Source: Niastella sp.
Lineage (GTDB): Bacteria > Bacteroidota > Bacteroidia > Chitinophagales > Chitinophagaceae
Reading direction: 5' to 3'
Length of the DNA: 64,000 nt
Assembly: GCA_017744515.1 (NCBI GenBank)
Contig: JAGIBF010000046.1
Span: 1-64,000 of the forward strand
The translations under genes were made by a program, and so were the position numbers. The notes under the pieces are model-generated. The model saw only the letters and a program-made list of their open reading frames with translations. It was not told the DNA's origin and did not search any database. The stretch's first letter is position 1; every line of letters starts with the position of its first letter. This document shows, in pieces, positions 1 to 6,382 of the stretch.

Positions 1-2
1 GC

Positions 3-506
3 ATATGGGTATTGTTATTGATACTTAATACGCTTTTCAACAAAGAGGTTAGGGGCTTCGAAGGAGAATTCCGCCATATTCATACCCTCCTTTATCTGGG
101 CGAATATTTTGGGGGTGGAGTTGTATTCTATTTATACAGAGATAAGATACCGGTGCGGTGGTGGATATGGCTATTATTGTTGGGAACATGGCTGCTGGTA
201 TGGAAATTCAATCCGGCTTATCTGCAGCTCCCTGCAGCTTTCTTTTTCATTTATACCATTATAGGAATCGGCACAAGTAGCATTCGGGTTCCATTTCCCC
301 AGGCAGATATTTCCTATGGTTTCTATTTGTATGCTTACCCGGTTCAGGCCAGCGTACAATATGCCTGGGGTACGCAGCTCAATCTTTGGCAATACTTTTT
401 AATTACGCTTTCAATCACTACCGCACTTGCCACAGCATCCTGGTTCTTAGTAGAGAAAAAAGCGTTAGCATTAAAAGAACGTAAACGAATTCTTCCCGCG
501 AAATAA
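3..506 (+). CDS. Acyltransferase family 3 membrane protein, C-terminal part
   Basis: The frame is open to the left edge, so the true start lies outside the window and only about 168 C-terminal residues are visible. They are very hydrophobic, with several membrane segments such as WWIWLLLLGTWLLV and PAAFFFIYTIIGIG. The stretch DISYGFYLYAYPVQ near residue 100 resembles the late SYGxYL motif of OafA/exopolysaccharide O-acyltransferases (acyltransferase family 3), which move acyl groups onto sugars at the inner membrane. The gene converges on, and overlaps by 36 bases, the membrane protein on the other strand. Family assignment is moderate because the catalytic N-terminal half is absent; the substrate cannot be inferred. 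Confidence 0.65.
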   Translation: MWVLLLILNTLFNKEVRGFEGEFRHIHTLLYLGEYFGGGVVFYLYRDKIPVRWWIWLLLLGTWLLVWKFNPAYLQLPAAFFFIYTIIGIGTSSIRVPFPQADISYGFYLYAYPVQASVQYAWGTQLNLWQYFLITLSITTALATASWFLVEKKALALKERKRILPAK

Positions 507-1028
507 CTTGTTACTCCCCCAGAAGATAAGACACACGAGTATAAACAGCAGACATAGTATAATAATAGAGAACTTGGCAGCGGCCATATCATAAGCAAGC
601 GTTACATTCCAACGGGAAACAACACTAAGAAGGCTTCTGGTCATAGCCACGTTTTCAATAACATCGCAAACAGCTGCAACGATTAGCAACCACGGAGCAA
701 CCTTACCTGTCCGGATAAGTATTTCATGCCCTGTAAGTCTTGACAAATAAACACATGCCACAGACAAGCCAGTAGTATATAGAATAATAAAAAGGTAATC
801 GATATAAATACTTTGAACCGCCTTATCAAATTTACCAGCATGCTTCCATTCCTGTATGATATGCTCCGCTACACTGGTTTCTTTTGCCACTTCAAAACGA
901 ACGATCTCACCCGAAGTAAGCGGATGAAAATAAAAGCGGGCACCAATAATAAACAGGATATTCACCAGCAATAACCACCAGAACAAGCGTTGCAAGGCAG
1001 GTGTAGGAGCTGCGTAAGTAATCTTCAT
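471..1028 (-). CDS. Small multi-pass membrane protein of unknown function
   Basis: I do not recognise the family. The open frame reaches 1091, but the first 21 residues are not hydrophobic and the methionine at 1028 (MKITYAAPTPALQRLFWWLL) places the first membrane helix close to the N terminus, so that start is preferred. Four membrane segments are visible (FWWLLLVNILFIIGA, YLFIILYTTGLSVACVYL, APWLLIVAAVCDVI, FSIIILCLLFILVCLIFW), with a soluble loop between the first two rich in charged residues. The layout suggests an inner-membrane protein. Its start is close to that of the divergent metallophosphoesterase gene, so the two probably share the short intergenic control region; its 3' end overlaps the acyltransferase. 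Confidence 0.6.
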   Translation of the reverse strand: MKITYAAPTPALQRLFWWLLLVNILFIIGARFYFHPLTSGEIVRFEVAKETSVAEHIIQEWKHAGKFDKAVQSIYIDYLFIILYTTGLSVACVYLSRLTGHEILIRTGKVAPWLLIVAAVCDVIENVAMTRSLLSVVSRWNVTLAYDMAAAKFSIIILCLLFILVCLIFWGSNKLFRGKNSFTFF

Positions 1029-1096
1029 GGTAAGATGAATTAATGGCAAGCAGTTACTACTGCAGGACATACCTTTGTTAAAAGTAATCAATTTTC

Positions 1097-2194
1097 ATGA
1101 AAAAGGTCCTCCAATGGCTGTTCAGAAAACCGGTTGCCTGGCTGGCAGAAAAGGTTTCTTCATCGCCGGATAAAAAGGCTGTATTCGACTCCCTTTCGAA
1201 GCTGCAACAGGACATCGTGAATAAAAAAGGCACCAATGGAGTTGTACTGCCCTTCGATATGGGAAGCGCCAGGTTTATTATATTTTCTGATCAGCACAAA
1301 GGCTGCAGGGACCACGCCGACGACTTTGCACCGGCGGAAGTAAACTACAGAAAGGCACTTCAATACTACTACGATCAGGAGTTCACCTTTATCAATATTG
1401 GCGACTGTGAAGAACTATGGGAAAATACACCCAAAGCTGTAATAGAAACGAACAGACTTACAATGCTGGAAGAAGCCAGATTCCTGCAAGAGAACCGCTA
1501 TTACCGCGTGTTCGGGAATCATGACCTGGAGTGGAACTATCTTATCCAGCAAAACCAATACTTAAAACCCATTTTTGGCGACCAACTCAAAGTATACGAA
1601 GGCGTTTTATTGAAAACAAAACACAATGAACAAGAGTATTCAATTTTCCTGACACATGGACACCAGGGTGATAAGAAAAGTGATGGCAACCCATTCAGCA
1701 AATGGGTAGTGGCAGCTATCTGGACTCCTATCCAACGCTTTCTCGAAATCAGTATTAACACAACTGCTGATTCTTTTGAGCTGGTAGATCGTCATAACAT
1801 TATGATGTATGAATGGAGTGCTACGCAAAACAATCTTATTTTCATTTCCGGGCATACACATAAACCTGTTTTTGCCTCCCTCGACCATATAGACCGGCTT
1901 ACCAAACAACTGGAAAAAGCTGTTGCAGCAGGAGATGAAGAGCAGGCAAAACGGATCTCAGCAGAAATAGAAAAAAGAAAACTGGAATACGCCGGTAAGA
2001 AGTTTGTCAAAACCATGGCGCATCCCAGTTATTTTAACAGCGGTTGCTGTTGCTTTAGTGATGGTGATATAACCGGCATCGAAATAGCAGAAGGATTTAT
2101 CCGCCTTATCAAATGGGAAACAGATGACAAAGGCCCGGTACGTAAAGTGTTGGAAGAATCACCGCTTTACTACATCTTTGATTCACTTGTGTAA
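1097..2194 (+). CDS. Calcineurin-like metallophosphoesterase
   Basis: The 365-residue protein carries the metal-binding motif set of the calcineurin-like phosphoesterase superfamily in order: SDQHKG (D-x-H type), INIGDCEELWE (GD), VFGNHDLEWN (GNHD), LTHGHQGD and ISGHTHKP (GHxH). It should bind two metals and hydrolyse a phosphoester. There is no signal peptide, so it is probably cytoplasmic or attached to membranes by partners. An insert of charged residues between GHTHKP and the C terminus (about residues 262-305) may be a helical hairpin. The stop codon is immediately followed by the stop of rtcB on the other strand, with no terminator between them. The natural substrate (UDP-sugar lipid, nucleotide or protein) cannot be inferred from sequence. 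Confidence 0.85.
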   Translation: MKKVLQWLFRKPVAWLAEKVSSSPDKKAVFDSLSKLQQDIVNKKGTNGVVLPFDMGSARFIIFSDQHKGCRDHADDFAPAEVNYRKALQYYYDQEFTFINIGDCEELWENTPKAVIETNRLTMLEEARFLQENRYYRVFGNHDLEWNYLIQQNQYLKPIFGDQLKVYEGVLLKTKHNEQEYSIFLTHGHQGDKKSDGNPFSKWVVAAIWTPIQRFLEISINTTADSFELVDRHNIMMYEWSATQNNLIFISGHTHKPVFASLDHIDRLTKQLEKAVAAGDEEQAKRISAEIEKRKLEYAGKKFVKTMAHPSYFNSGCCCFSDGDITGIEIAEGFIRLIKWETDDKGPVRKVLEESPLYYIFDSLV

Positions 2195-3643
2195 TTATTC
2201 TCCCATTACTTCTCCGCCTTTTTTCATCCATGGCCTGGGTGCTGCACCATCCATTTTCACGATCTTAGGATAAAACAGACCTACAGTATCTACAAGATGT
2301 TGCTGGGCATTCATCACTGTATAGATATCCTTATAGGCATGTGGGGCCTCATCCAATCCACCTCCCAGCAGTTTCACGCCATGCTTTGTAAGCATTTCCT
2401 GTAAAGCGTTCTTTGTGATGGCATTCAAGGCAGCCGTTCTGCTCATTTTACGTCCCGCTCCATGCGAAGCGGAATTGATCGACGCCAGTTCACCCTTACC
2501 TTTTACGATAAAGCCAGGCGCCGTCATGGAACCAGGAATGATACCCAGCACATTCTTACCGGCAGGTGTAGCACCTTTTCTATGCACGATCACTTCCCGC
2601 CCTTCGTACATTTCCCGCCAGGCAAAGTTATGGTGGTTCTCTACCATTTTCAACGGCTGCCGACCCAATTGCTGCGCAATCTTGGCATGGATCACATGAT
2701 GACAGGCGCTTGCATAATCCCCCGCCAGGTTCATAGCCATCCAGTATTCTATTCCTTCATGTTCATCCATTGCCAGCCACGCCAGGTTATTGGCTTCACC
2801 CGGCAAACGCCTTTTCTGTTTAGCCACTTTGGTATAGTGATTGGCAATATTCGCACCCAATGCACGTGATCCTGAATGCGATAACAGTCCGAGGTAATTT
2901 CCCGGCGCCACACCCAACTGCTCATCCTTCTCTTTTACCTCAACAATCCCAAACTCTACAAAGTGGTTTCCTGAGCCGGAAGACCCCAATTGCCTGGCAG
3001 CCTTTCCCTGTAATCCTTTCAACAGAGGCAGCTGATCAAACTCCGGACGATCTATCACCGGATGCGCTGTGGATTGTTCAAACTGTCTTCCTCCACCAAA
3101 CAAAGTAGCCTCATTCAACTCACGGGTAAAATACTGCTCACGCTGTGTCAACTCTTTTGGATCTATATCGAATATGGATAAGCACATCCGGCATCCGATG
3201 TCAACGCCTACACCATATGGTATCACGGCGTTTTCTGTAGCCAATACTCCTCCGATCGGCAACCCATATCCTGCATGCGCATCCGGCATCAAAGCGCCTG
3301 CTATAGACACTGGCAGCTTAGCTGCCTGATACATCTGGTCCATAGCCCCGGGCTCGATGTACTCTCCTCCAAATACATTGAACTGGATACCAGTTGAATT
3401 CAGCGATATTTCCACACCTTCCGGTACCGGCTTAGGCAATAATTGTTGCGCCACGGGCGCCAGTATAGCATCCTCCACATACTCAGCCGGAGTAGCCAAT
3501 ACGTTCTTTAATATTTCTATTGCCTGTTCGGTAGTATGATGCTTGTAATTACGCTCCATCACATTCATGGCAATACTGATCACGGGTCCTTCCGGAAAAC
3601 CTATTGCCCTTAATTCTTTTCCTTTCAATTTTAACTTAGCCAT
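2195..3643 (-). CDS. rtcB: RtcB-type RNA ligase
   Basis: RtcB joins RNA ends bearing 2',3'-cyclic phosphate or 3'-phosphate to 5'-hydroxyl ends, using GTP and Mn2+; it heals tRNAs cut by anticodon nucleases and splices tRNAs in archaea and animals. Family motifs are present in order: VGVDIGCRM (metal ligands, about residues 145-153), GSGNHFVEFG, LSHSGSRALG, ENHHNFAW, VHRKGATPA and NSASHGAGRKMSR, the last including the region of the histidine that becomes guanylylated. At 482 residues it matches the archaeal-type length rather than the shorter E. coli enzyme. Five bases separate its start from the stop of the AAA ATPase gene, so the two are almost certainly co-transcribed, downstream of the tRNA/Y-RNA-like array. 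No archease gene is visible. The identification is firm; the operon role is inferred. Confidence 0.95.
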   Translation of the reverse strand: MAKLKLKGKELRAIGFPEGPVISIAMNVMERNYKHHTTEQAIEILKNVLATPAEYVEDAILAPVAQQLLPKPVPEGVEISLNSTGIQFNVFGGEYIEPGAMDQMYQAAKLPVSIAGALMPDAHAGYGLPIGGVLATENAVIPYGVGVDIGCRMCLSIFDIDPKELTQREQYFTRELNEATLFGGGRQFEQSTAHPVIDRPEFDQLPLLKGLQGKAARQLGSSGSGNHFVEFGIVEVKEKDEQLGVAPGNYLGLLSHSGSRALGANIANHYTKVAKQKRRLPGEANNLAWLAMDEHEGIEYWMAMNLAGDYASACHHVIHAKIAQQLGRQPLKMVENHHNFAWREMYEGREVIVHRKGATPAGKNVLGIIPGSMTAPGFIVKGKGELASINSASHGAGRKMSRTAALNAITKNALQEMLTKHGVKLLGGGLDEAPHAYKDIYTVMNAQQHLVDTVGLFYPKIVKMDGAAPRPWMKKGGEVMGE

Positions 3644-3648
3644 ATTAC

Positions 3649-4722
3649 TTAATTTTCAATAACAGCTCTCCTGAATCCAATTACCTGCACTTGTTGTTGC
3701 TGGCTTACCGGCTCACCCGGATTGGTGATCTCAGCAATGGTCATGGGCTGTTTTATTAATGTATCGAATCCCAGTTGATTGCTCAGTCTTTGCGCTTTTG
3801 GAATACTCAATTTACCAAATTCGTATCGTGCAATCAACCTGCCCTTCCGCATCAGCGCACTATCTATCATCGTCAATGAGCTATTAAATGTACAGATCAA
3901 TTGCACATTCAAAAAGTCAGCCAGTAGCCCATCAGAAATATTCAGCAGATTGGATACTGAGGAATGAGGATTGTTTCTCCTGTCCATGATCACATTTTCT
4001 GCATCTTCGATGATCACCACACTATTGGGGTTATCGATGAGCAAATCAATGAAATCAGGATCAGTGAGGCTTCCTGCGATATTGGGAGACAAAAACATTA
4101 CTTTCTTTTTGATCCGCCCAATTAAGTGACGCAGATAGGTAGTCTTACCCGATCCCGGCACTCCATGCAGTAATACGATCCCTTTATCATCCTTTTGGTT
4201 CAACCGTTTCCTGATATGTGCATCTACCTCTTGGAAATCATCTTCGTAGTAGAGGTCGAGGTCCAGTTTTGTACGCTTGATCTCCATTGCTTTCAATTCG
4301 AGATAGTTGCCACTCTTAACGATCAGGTTGATCTCCAACGGCTTTCTGCGCTGCCTTTCTTTGAATTGACGCAGGAAGCCAATCAGTTCTCCGATCAGCA
4401 GTTCGTTGGCGCTATCATGCAGAAGCTCACAATAGCCTTCAGAAAACTCCAGCACACAACGGTCTTTCAGGATCACGATCGTGTCGTTAAAATCAACTTT
4501 TTTATCGCCCCGTTTGAATTTACGGTACGTATGTACCGACTCAACGAGCGCTTTATATTTTTCCTGGAAAGCTGTATATGCCTTTTCACCCTCGATATCG
4601 TCTACAAAACTGATACAGGGAACAGCAGCAAAACAGTACATGTATAAAGCTTTGCTATCTATATAATAATTATCAAAAATGCTATTGGCATTAATGATAC
4701 GCTGGTCTAAAGTGTTGTCCAT
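3649..4722 (-). CDS. AAA-type ATPase linked to rtcB
   Basis: This 357-residue protein has an uncharacterised N-terminal half (about residues 1-175) and an AAA ATPase core. Walker A is HGVPGSGKTTYL, Walker B is SVVIIEDAENVI, and a sensor-like CTFNSS and an arginine-containing LMRKGRLIARYEF follow, the pattern of BCS1/AAA small ATPases. The N-terminal region has no membrane segment and could bind RNA or a partner. It sits between the tRNA-like array and rtcB with a 5-base gap to rtcB, so a role as remodelling or recycling factor for RNA repair is plausible but inferred. A start at 4722 is supported by the immediately AT-rich leader; no Shine-Dalgarno site is seen, as is usual in Bacteroidota. 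Confidence 0.85.
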   Translation of the reverse strand: MDNTLDQRIINANSIFDNYYIDSKALYMYCFAAVPCISFVDDIEGEKAYTAFQEKYKALVESVHTYRKFKRGDKKVDFNDTIVILKDRCVLEFSEGYCELLHDSANELLIGELIGFLRQFKERQRRKPLEINLIVKSGNYLELKAMEIKRTKLDLDLYYEDDFQEVDAHIRKRLNQKDDKGIVLLHGVPGSGKTTYLRHLIGRIKKKVMFLSPNIAGSLTDPDFIDLLIDNPNSVVIIEDAENVIMDRRNNPHSSVSNLLNISDGLLADFLNVQLICTFNSSLTMIDSALMRKGRLIARYEFGKLSIPKAQRLSNQLGFDTLIKQPMTIAEITNPGEPVSQQQQVQVIGFRRAVIEN

Positions 4723-4836
4723 TGTTTTAATTTGAAATAGTTAAGAAGTCTTTACCCTGTCAGGCAGCTGAGCTGCTGAGTTTCAAAAACAGTTCGCTAT
4801 TTCATTACACGAGTGCGCATAAAATGTGGTTTTAAG

Positions 4837-4907
4837 CGGGAACAGGATGATTCGAACATCCGTCCATCCGTTAACAGCGGAGCGTTCTGCCATTGAACTA
4901 TATTCCC
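4837..4907 (-). tRNA. tRNA-Asn(GTT), last tRNA of the array
   Basis: Folding on the minus strand gives a 7-bp acceptor (GGGAATA with TGTTCCC), D stem GTTC/GAAC with GG in the loop, anticodon loop CTGTTAA, a 4-base variable loop and T arm GGATG-TTCGAAT-CATCC. The anticodon is GTT and the discriminator is G, both fitting asparagine. The anticodon stem has a C-T mismatch at its outer pair. CCA is not encoded. It is compact (71 bases with discriminator) and follows the second Y-RNA-like element by three bases. Confidence 0.85.
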
Positions 4908-4910
4908 AAT

Positions 4911-5048
4911 AACAGGGTAATGAGTCGAAAAGTGCACATATGTCCATTGCTCTGCCAACTGAGCTACCGGCCCATTGCATGTTCCGGGCTGGACTCGAAC
5001 CAGCGACACATGGGTTATCCGAAGTAACACTTCTCTACGACACCTGTT
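4911..5048 (-). ncRNA. Y-RNA-like RNA B with permuted tRNA module (break in anticodon loop)
   Basis: The ends pair as a long irregular stem: AACAGG with CCTGTT, GTCG with CGAC, and AGAAGTG with CACTTTT. Inside, the order of tRNA parts is permuted: anticodon-stem 3' strand CCAT, T arm GCTGG-TTCGAGT-CCAGC, then CCGG, a loop region, CCGG, then TA and an intact D arm GCTC-AGTTGGCA-GAGC, then anticodon-stem 5' strand ATGG. The acceptor is therefore a closed hairpin with four strong pairs and A-G mismatches, and the anticodon loop is where the module joins the long stem. This fits YrlA-type bacterial Y RNAs, tRNA mimics that bind Ro60. A genuine permuted tRNA precursor (isoleucine-like loop if rejoined) is the alternative. 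CCA is absent. Confidence 0.78.
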
Positions 5049-5049
5049 G

Positions 5050-5120
5050 ACGGCTTAAGAAGACTCGAACTTCTATCTGTACGTTCGTAGCGTACTATTC
5101 TTCCTTTAAACTATAAGCCG
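5050..5120 (-). tRNA. tRNA-Arg(ACG)
   Basis: Acceptor CGGCTTA/TAAGCCG is perfect, the D stem is GTTT/GAAT with a GG-containing loop, the anticodon stem GTACG/CGTAC is perfect with loop CTACGAA, and the T arm is AGAAG-TTCGAGT-CTTCT. The anticodon ACG would need A34-to-inosine editing by TadA to read CGN codons. The variable loop is short (AGAT), the discriminator is T and CCA is not encoded. Its last base almost touches the stem of Y-RNA-like element B. Confidence 0.88.
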
Positions 5121-5123
5121 ATG

Positions 5124-5195
5124 GTTGTCTTTGGGCCTCGAACCCTGTTCTCCTCATTCACAGTGAGGTATTTTACCTGTTAAACTAAAGACAAC
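5124..5195 (-). tRNA. tRNA-His(GTG)
   Basis: The anticodon arm is perfect (CCTCA/TGAGG, loop CTGTGAA, anticodon GTG). The acceptor can form eight pairs, GTTGTCTT with AAGACAAC, giving the extra G-1:C73 pair that identifies histidine tRNAs; this agrees with the anticodon. The D stem GTTT/AAAT is weak and the T stem is shortened to GGG/CCC around TTCGAGG. It is a plausible but structurally weakened tRNA. Confidence 0.85.
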
Positions 5196-5201
5196 ATACT
5201 G

Positions 5202-5274
5202 ATACCGGGCTCAGATTCGAACTGAGAACATCACAGTCAAAGTGTGATATGTTGGCCGGTTACACTACCCGGTA
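5202..5274 (-). tRNA. tRNA-Gln(TTG)
   Basis: Acceptor TACCGGG/CCCGGTA is perfect and extendable by one pair. The D stem GTGT/ACAT has a nine-base loop containing CCGG. The anticodon stem TCACA/TGTGA encloses CTTTGAC with anticodon TTG, and the T arm is CTCAG-TTCGAAT-CTGAG. Discriminator T, no encoded CCA. The spacer to the histidine tRNA is only a few bases. Confidence 0.88.
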
Positions 5275-5277
5275 TTG

Positions 5278-5351
5278 TTGGCCCGGTGAGAGTCGAACTC
5301 ACAACCCAGGGAGTAAAAGTCCCTTACTCTGCCTGCTTGAGCTACGAGCCA
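5278..5351 (-). tRNA. tRNA-Lys(TTT)
   Basis: Acceptor TGGCTCG/CGGGCCA has seven pairs including one G-U. The D arm is GCTC-AAGCAGGCA-GAGT, the anticodon stem AGGGA/TCCCT is perfect with loop CTTTTAC (anticodon TTT), and the T arm GTGAG-TTCGACT-CTCAC is perfect. Discriminator A, no encoded CCA. It is the most canonical member of the array. Confidence 0.9.
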
Positions 5352-5363
5352 ATGTTTATTCTG

Positions 5364-5436
5364 TTGACCTGCCGGGGCTCGAACCCGGAGCTTTCTGCGT
5401 ATAAGGCAGCTACTCTTACCATTGAGTTACAGGTCA
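5364..5436 (-). tRNA. tRNA-Ile(TAT)
   Basis: Acceptor TGACCTG/CAGGTCA is perfect. The D arm is ACTC-AATGGTAA-GAGT. The anticodon stem CTGC/GCAG is closed by a G-A mismatch and carries loop CTTATAC, anticodon TAT, which reads AUA directly. The T arm is CCGGG-TTCGAGC-CCCGG. Bacteria usually read AUA with a lysidine-modified CAT tRNA, so a TAT anticodon is unusual. Discriminator A, no encoded CCA. Confidence 0.87.
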
Positions 5437-5440
5437 GGCG

Positions 5441-5511
5441 TTGCGACCTTCAGATTCGAACTGAGATCTTCACCTTATGAGGGTGATATGCTACCCTTAC
5501 ACCAGGTCACA
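5441..5511 (-). tRNA. tRNA with CAT anticodon (Met or Ile2)
   Basis: Acceptor TGTGACC/GGTCGCA forms seven pairs with one U-G. The D stem GTGT/GCAT uses wobble pairs, the anticodon stem TCACC/GGTGA is perfect with loop CTCATAA, and the T arm CTCAG-TTCGAAT-CTGAA has one mismatch. Anticodon CAT could be elongator methionine or, after lysidine modification, AUA-reading isoleucine; the paired position 1:72 argues against an initiator. The acceptor is separated from the next tRNA by four bases. Confidence 0.85.
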
Positions 5512-5517
5512 ATAAGT

Positions 5518-5588
5518 ATAGCGGCAACAGGTTAACAGTGTTTAGCTTTGATCCTCAGTCGAAGTATCACTGTTTTACGACACGCTAT
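5518..5588 (-). ncRNA. Y-RNA-like stem without tRNA module
   Basis: This 71-base element has the same 5' signature as the two permuted RNAs (CGTA, four bases, AGTG, ATACTTCGA). The ends pair as ATAGCG/CGCTAT and, internally, AACAGTG/CACTGTT, leaving a terminal loop of about 27 bases with no T-loop or D-arm. It lies between tRNA-Pro and the CAT tRNA. It may be a minimal Ro60-binding RNA, or a remnant or acceptor site for a tRNA-like module. Ro60 binding is inferred, not shown. Confidence 0.6.
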
Positions 5589-5589
5589 G

Positions 5590-5662
5590 TATAGCAGGCA
5601 GGACTCGAACCTGCACCCTCTTCGTTCCAGGCGAAGTATCCAACCAATTGGAATGCTGCTAT
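5590..5662 (-). tRNA. tRNA-Pro(TGG)-like, first linear tRNA of the array
   Basis: Acceptor ATAGCAG/CTGCTAT is perfect. The D stem is TCCA/TGGA with GG in the loop. The anticodon stem CTTCG/CGAAG encloses CCTGGAA, and the T arm is GCAGG-TTCGAGT-CCTGC. Anticodon TGG indicates proline, but position 33 is C instead of the near-universal U, which would weaken decoding. Discriminator A, no encoded CCA. Confidence 0.8.
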
Positions 5663-5665
5663 AAG

Positions 5666-5810
5666 TTGAATGAGCTATAAGATGCACAGCGACTATGATC
5701 TCTGAGCTATCCTGCCCAAAAGACAGGAGCAGGAGTTGAACCCGCGACCTTTCCGACACAAGTACCGGAACGCTCTAACCGAAGTAACGCTATGCTACGG
5801 CATCATTCAA
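5666..5810 (-). ncRNA. Y-RNA-like RNA A with permuted tRNA module (break in D loop)
   Basis: The ends pair as TTGAATGA/TCATTCAA, followed inward by TGC/GCA and AGCG/CGCT. Between them the tRNA parts are permuted. GGTTA and GAGC (D loop and D-stem 3' strand) come first, then anticodon stem TTCCG/CGGAA with a 10-base loop. Next come variable AGGTC, T arm GCGGG-TTCAACT-CCTGC and acceptor TCCTGTC. A TTTTG loop leads to acceptor GGCAGGA, TA, and D-stem 5' strand GCTC. The acceptor is a closed 7-bp hairpin. It begins five bases after the DinB-like stop codon. The shape matches YrlA-type Y RNAs; a permuted pre-tRNA (possibly TGT anticodon) is the alternative. Confidence 0.78.
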
Positions 5811-5814
5811 TATG

Positions 5815-6348
5815 TTAGTCCATTACTGTTTTTTGTATCTGCACAAGATGTCTTTGCGCATGTTGCACCAGAAAATAGATATAATGATATACATCTATTT
5901 TACCAAGACTATTGACTGTCATCGTTGTTTTATACAACACCCCCTGCCCATCCTTCATTTGATCAAGCAGATCAAGGCACTCCTGCACCTGTAATTGCAT
6001 CGTTCTTTTAATGTCATTCATTGATACTGTCCCGGAAGGCTCCATATGATCAGGTCTATGCCATCTGAAAGCATCGGGCTGCCCGATCAATTCCAGTTTT
6101 GACCAGTCGAGGTCATAATCAGTTAGCATGTCCCGATAACTTTGAGTTCTTGAGCGCTCTAACGCCTTGATCGTTCCCTTCCGGATCAGTATCAACAGAT
6201 ACTTATTGGTCAGGGATATATGTTCCAGTATTTTAGCGACACTCCAACCACCATTTTCAGGCGCATGGTAGAGTTTATCATCATTCACATCGAACCACCT
6301 CAACACTTCATCAAAAGTGCCGGTGAGTTCTGTCCTTATCTTGCTCAT
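5815..6348 (-). CDS. DinB/YfiT-like four-helix protein in the RNA-repair unit
   Basis: The protein resembles the DinB/YfiT superfamily, four-helix bundles that often bind a divalent metal through three histidines and act as thiol-dependent transferases or hydrolases. Visible signatures are GGWSVAKILEHISLTNKYLL near the N terminus and HAQRHLVQIQK at the C terminus, supplying candidate metal ligands. The track starts at 6363, but an AGGAGG six bases before the methionine at 6348 (MSKIRTELTG) makes that start better; such a strong Shine-Dalgarno site is unusual here. The gene lies between the Ro60 gene and the RNA array on the same strand. Why a DinB-like protein belongs to an RNA-repair unit is unknown, and enzymatic activity is not established. 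Confidence 0.8.
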   Translation of the reverse strand: MSKIRTELTGTFDEVLRWFDVNDDKLYHAPENGGWSVAKILEHISLTNKYLLILIRKGTIKALERSRTQSYRDMLTDYDLDWSKLELIGQPDAFRWHRPDHMEPSGTVSMNDIKRTMQLQVQECLDLLDQMKDGQGVLYKTTMTVNSLGKIDVYHYIYFLVQHAQRHLVQIQKTVMD

Positions 6349-6382
6349 AAAATCCTCCTTCATGCATTTAACTTTTTGGAAA

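Noticed and set aside
4764-4776. GCAGC-TGA-GCTGC hairpin between the array and the AAA ATPase gene, as a terminator
   Set aside because: Only five pairs and no T-run in the transcribed direction, so the AAA ATPase and rtcB can be read through from the array.
4783-5759. Short ORFs in the tRNA/Y-RNA-like array on both strands (for example 4797-5030 minus and 5244-5480 plus)
   Set aside because: They are translations through tRNA genes and stems; their peptides read like classic tRNA shadows (NGPVAQLAEQW) and have no protein-like features.
4837-5810. RNA array considered as a prophage or plasmid tRNA cluster
   Set aside because: No integrase, phage or plasmid gene is nearby, and the flanking Ro60 and RtcB genes give a better explanation.
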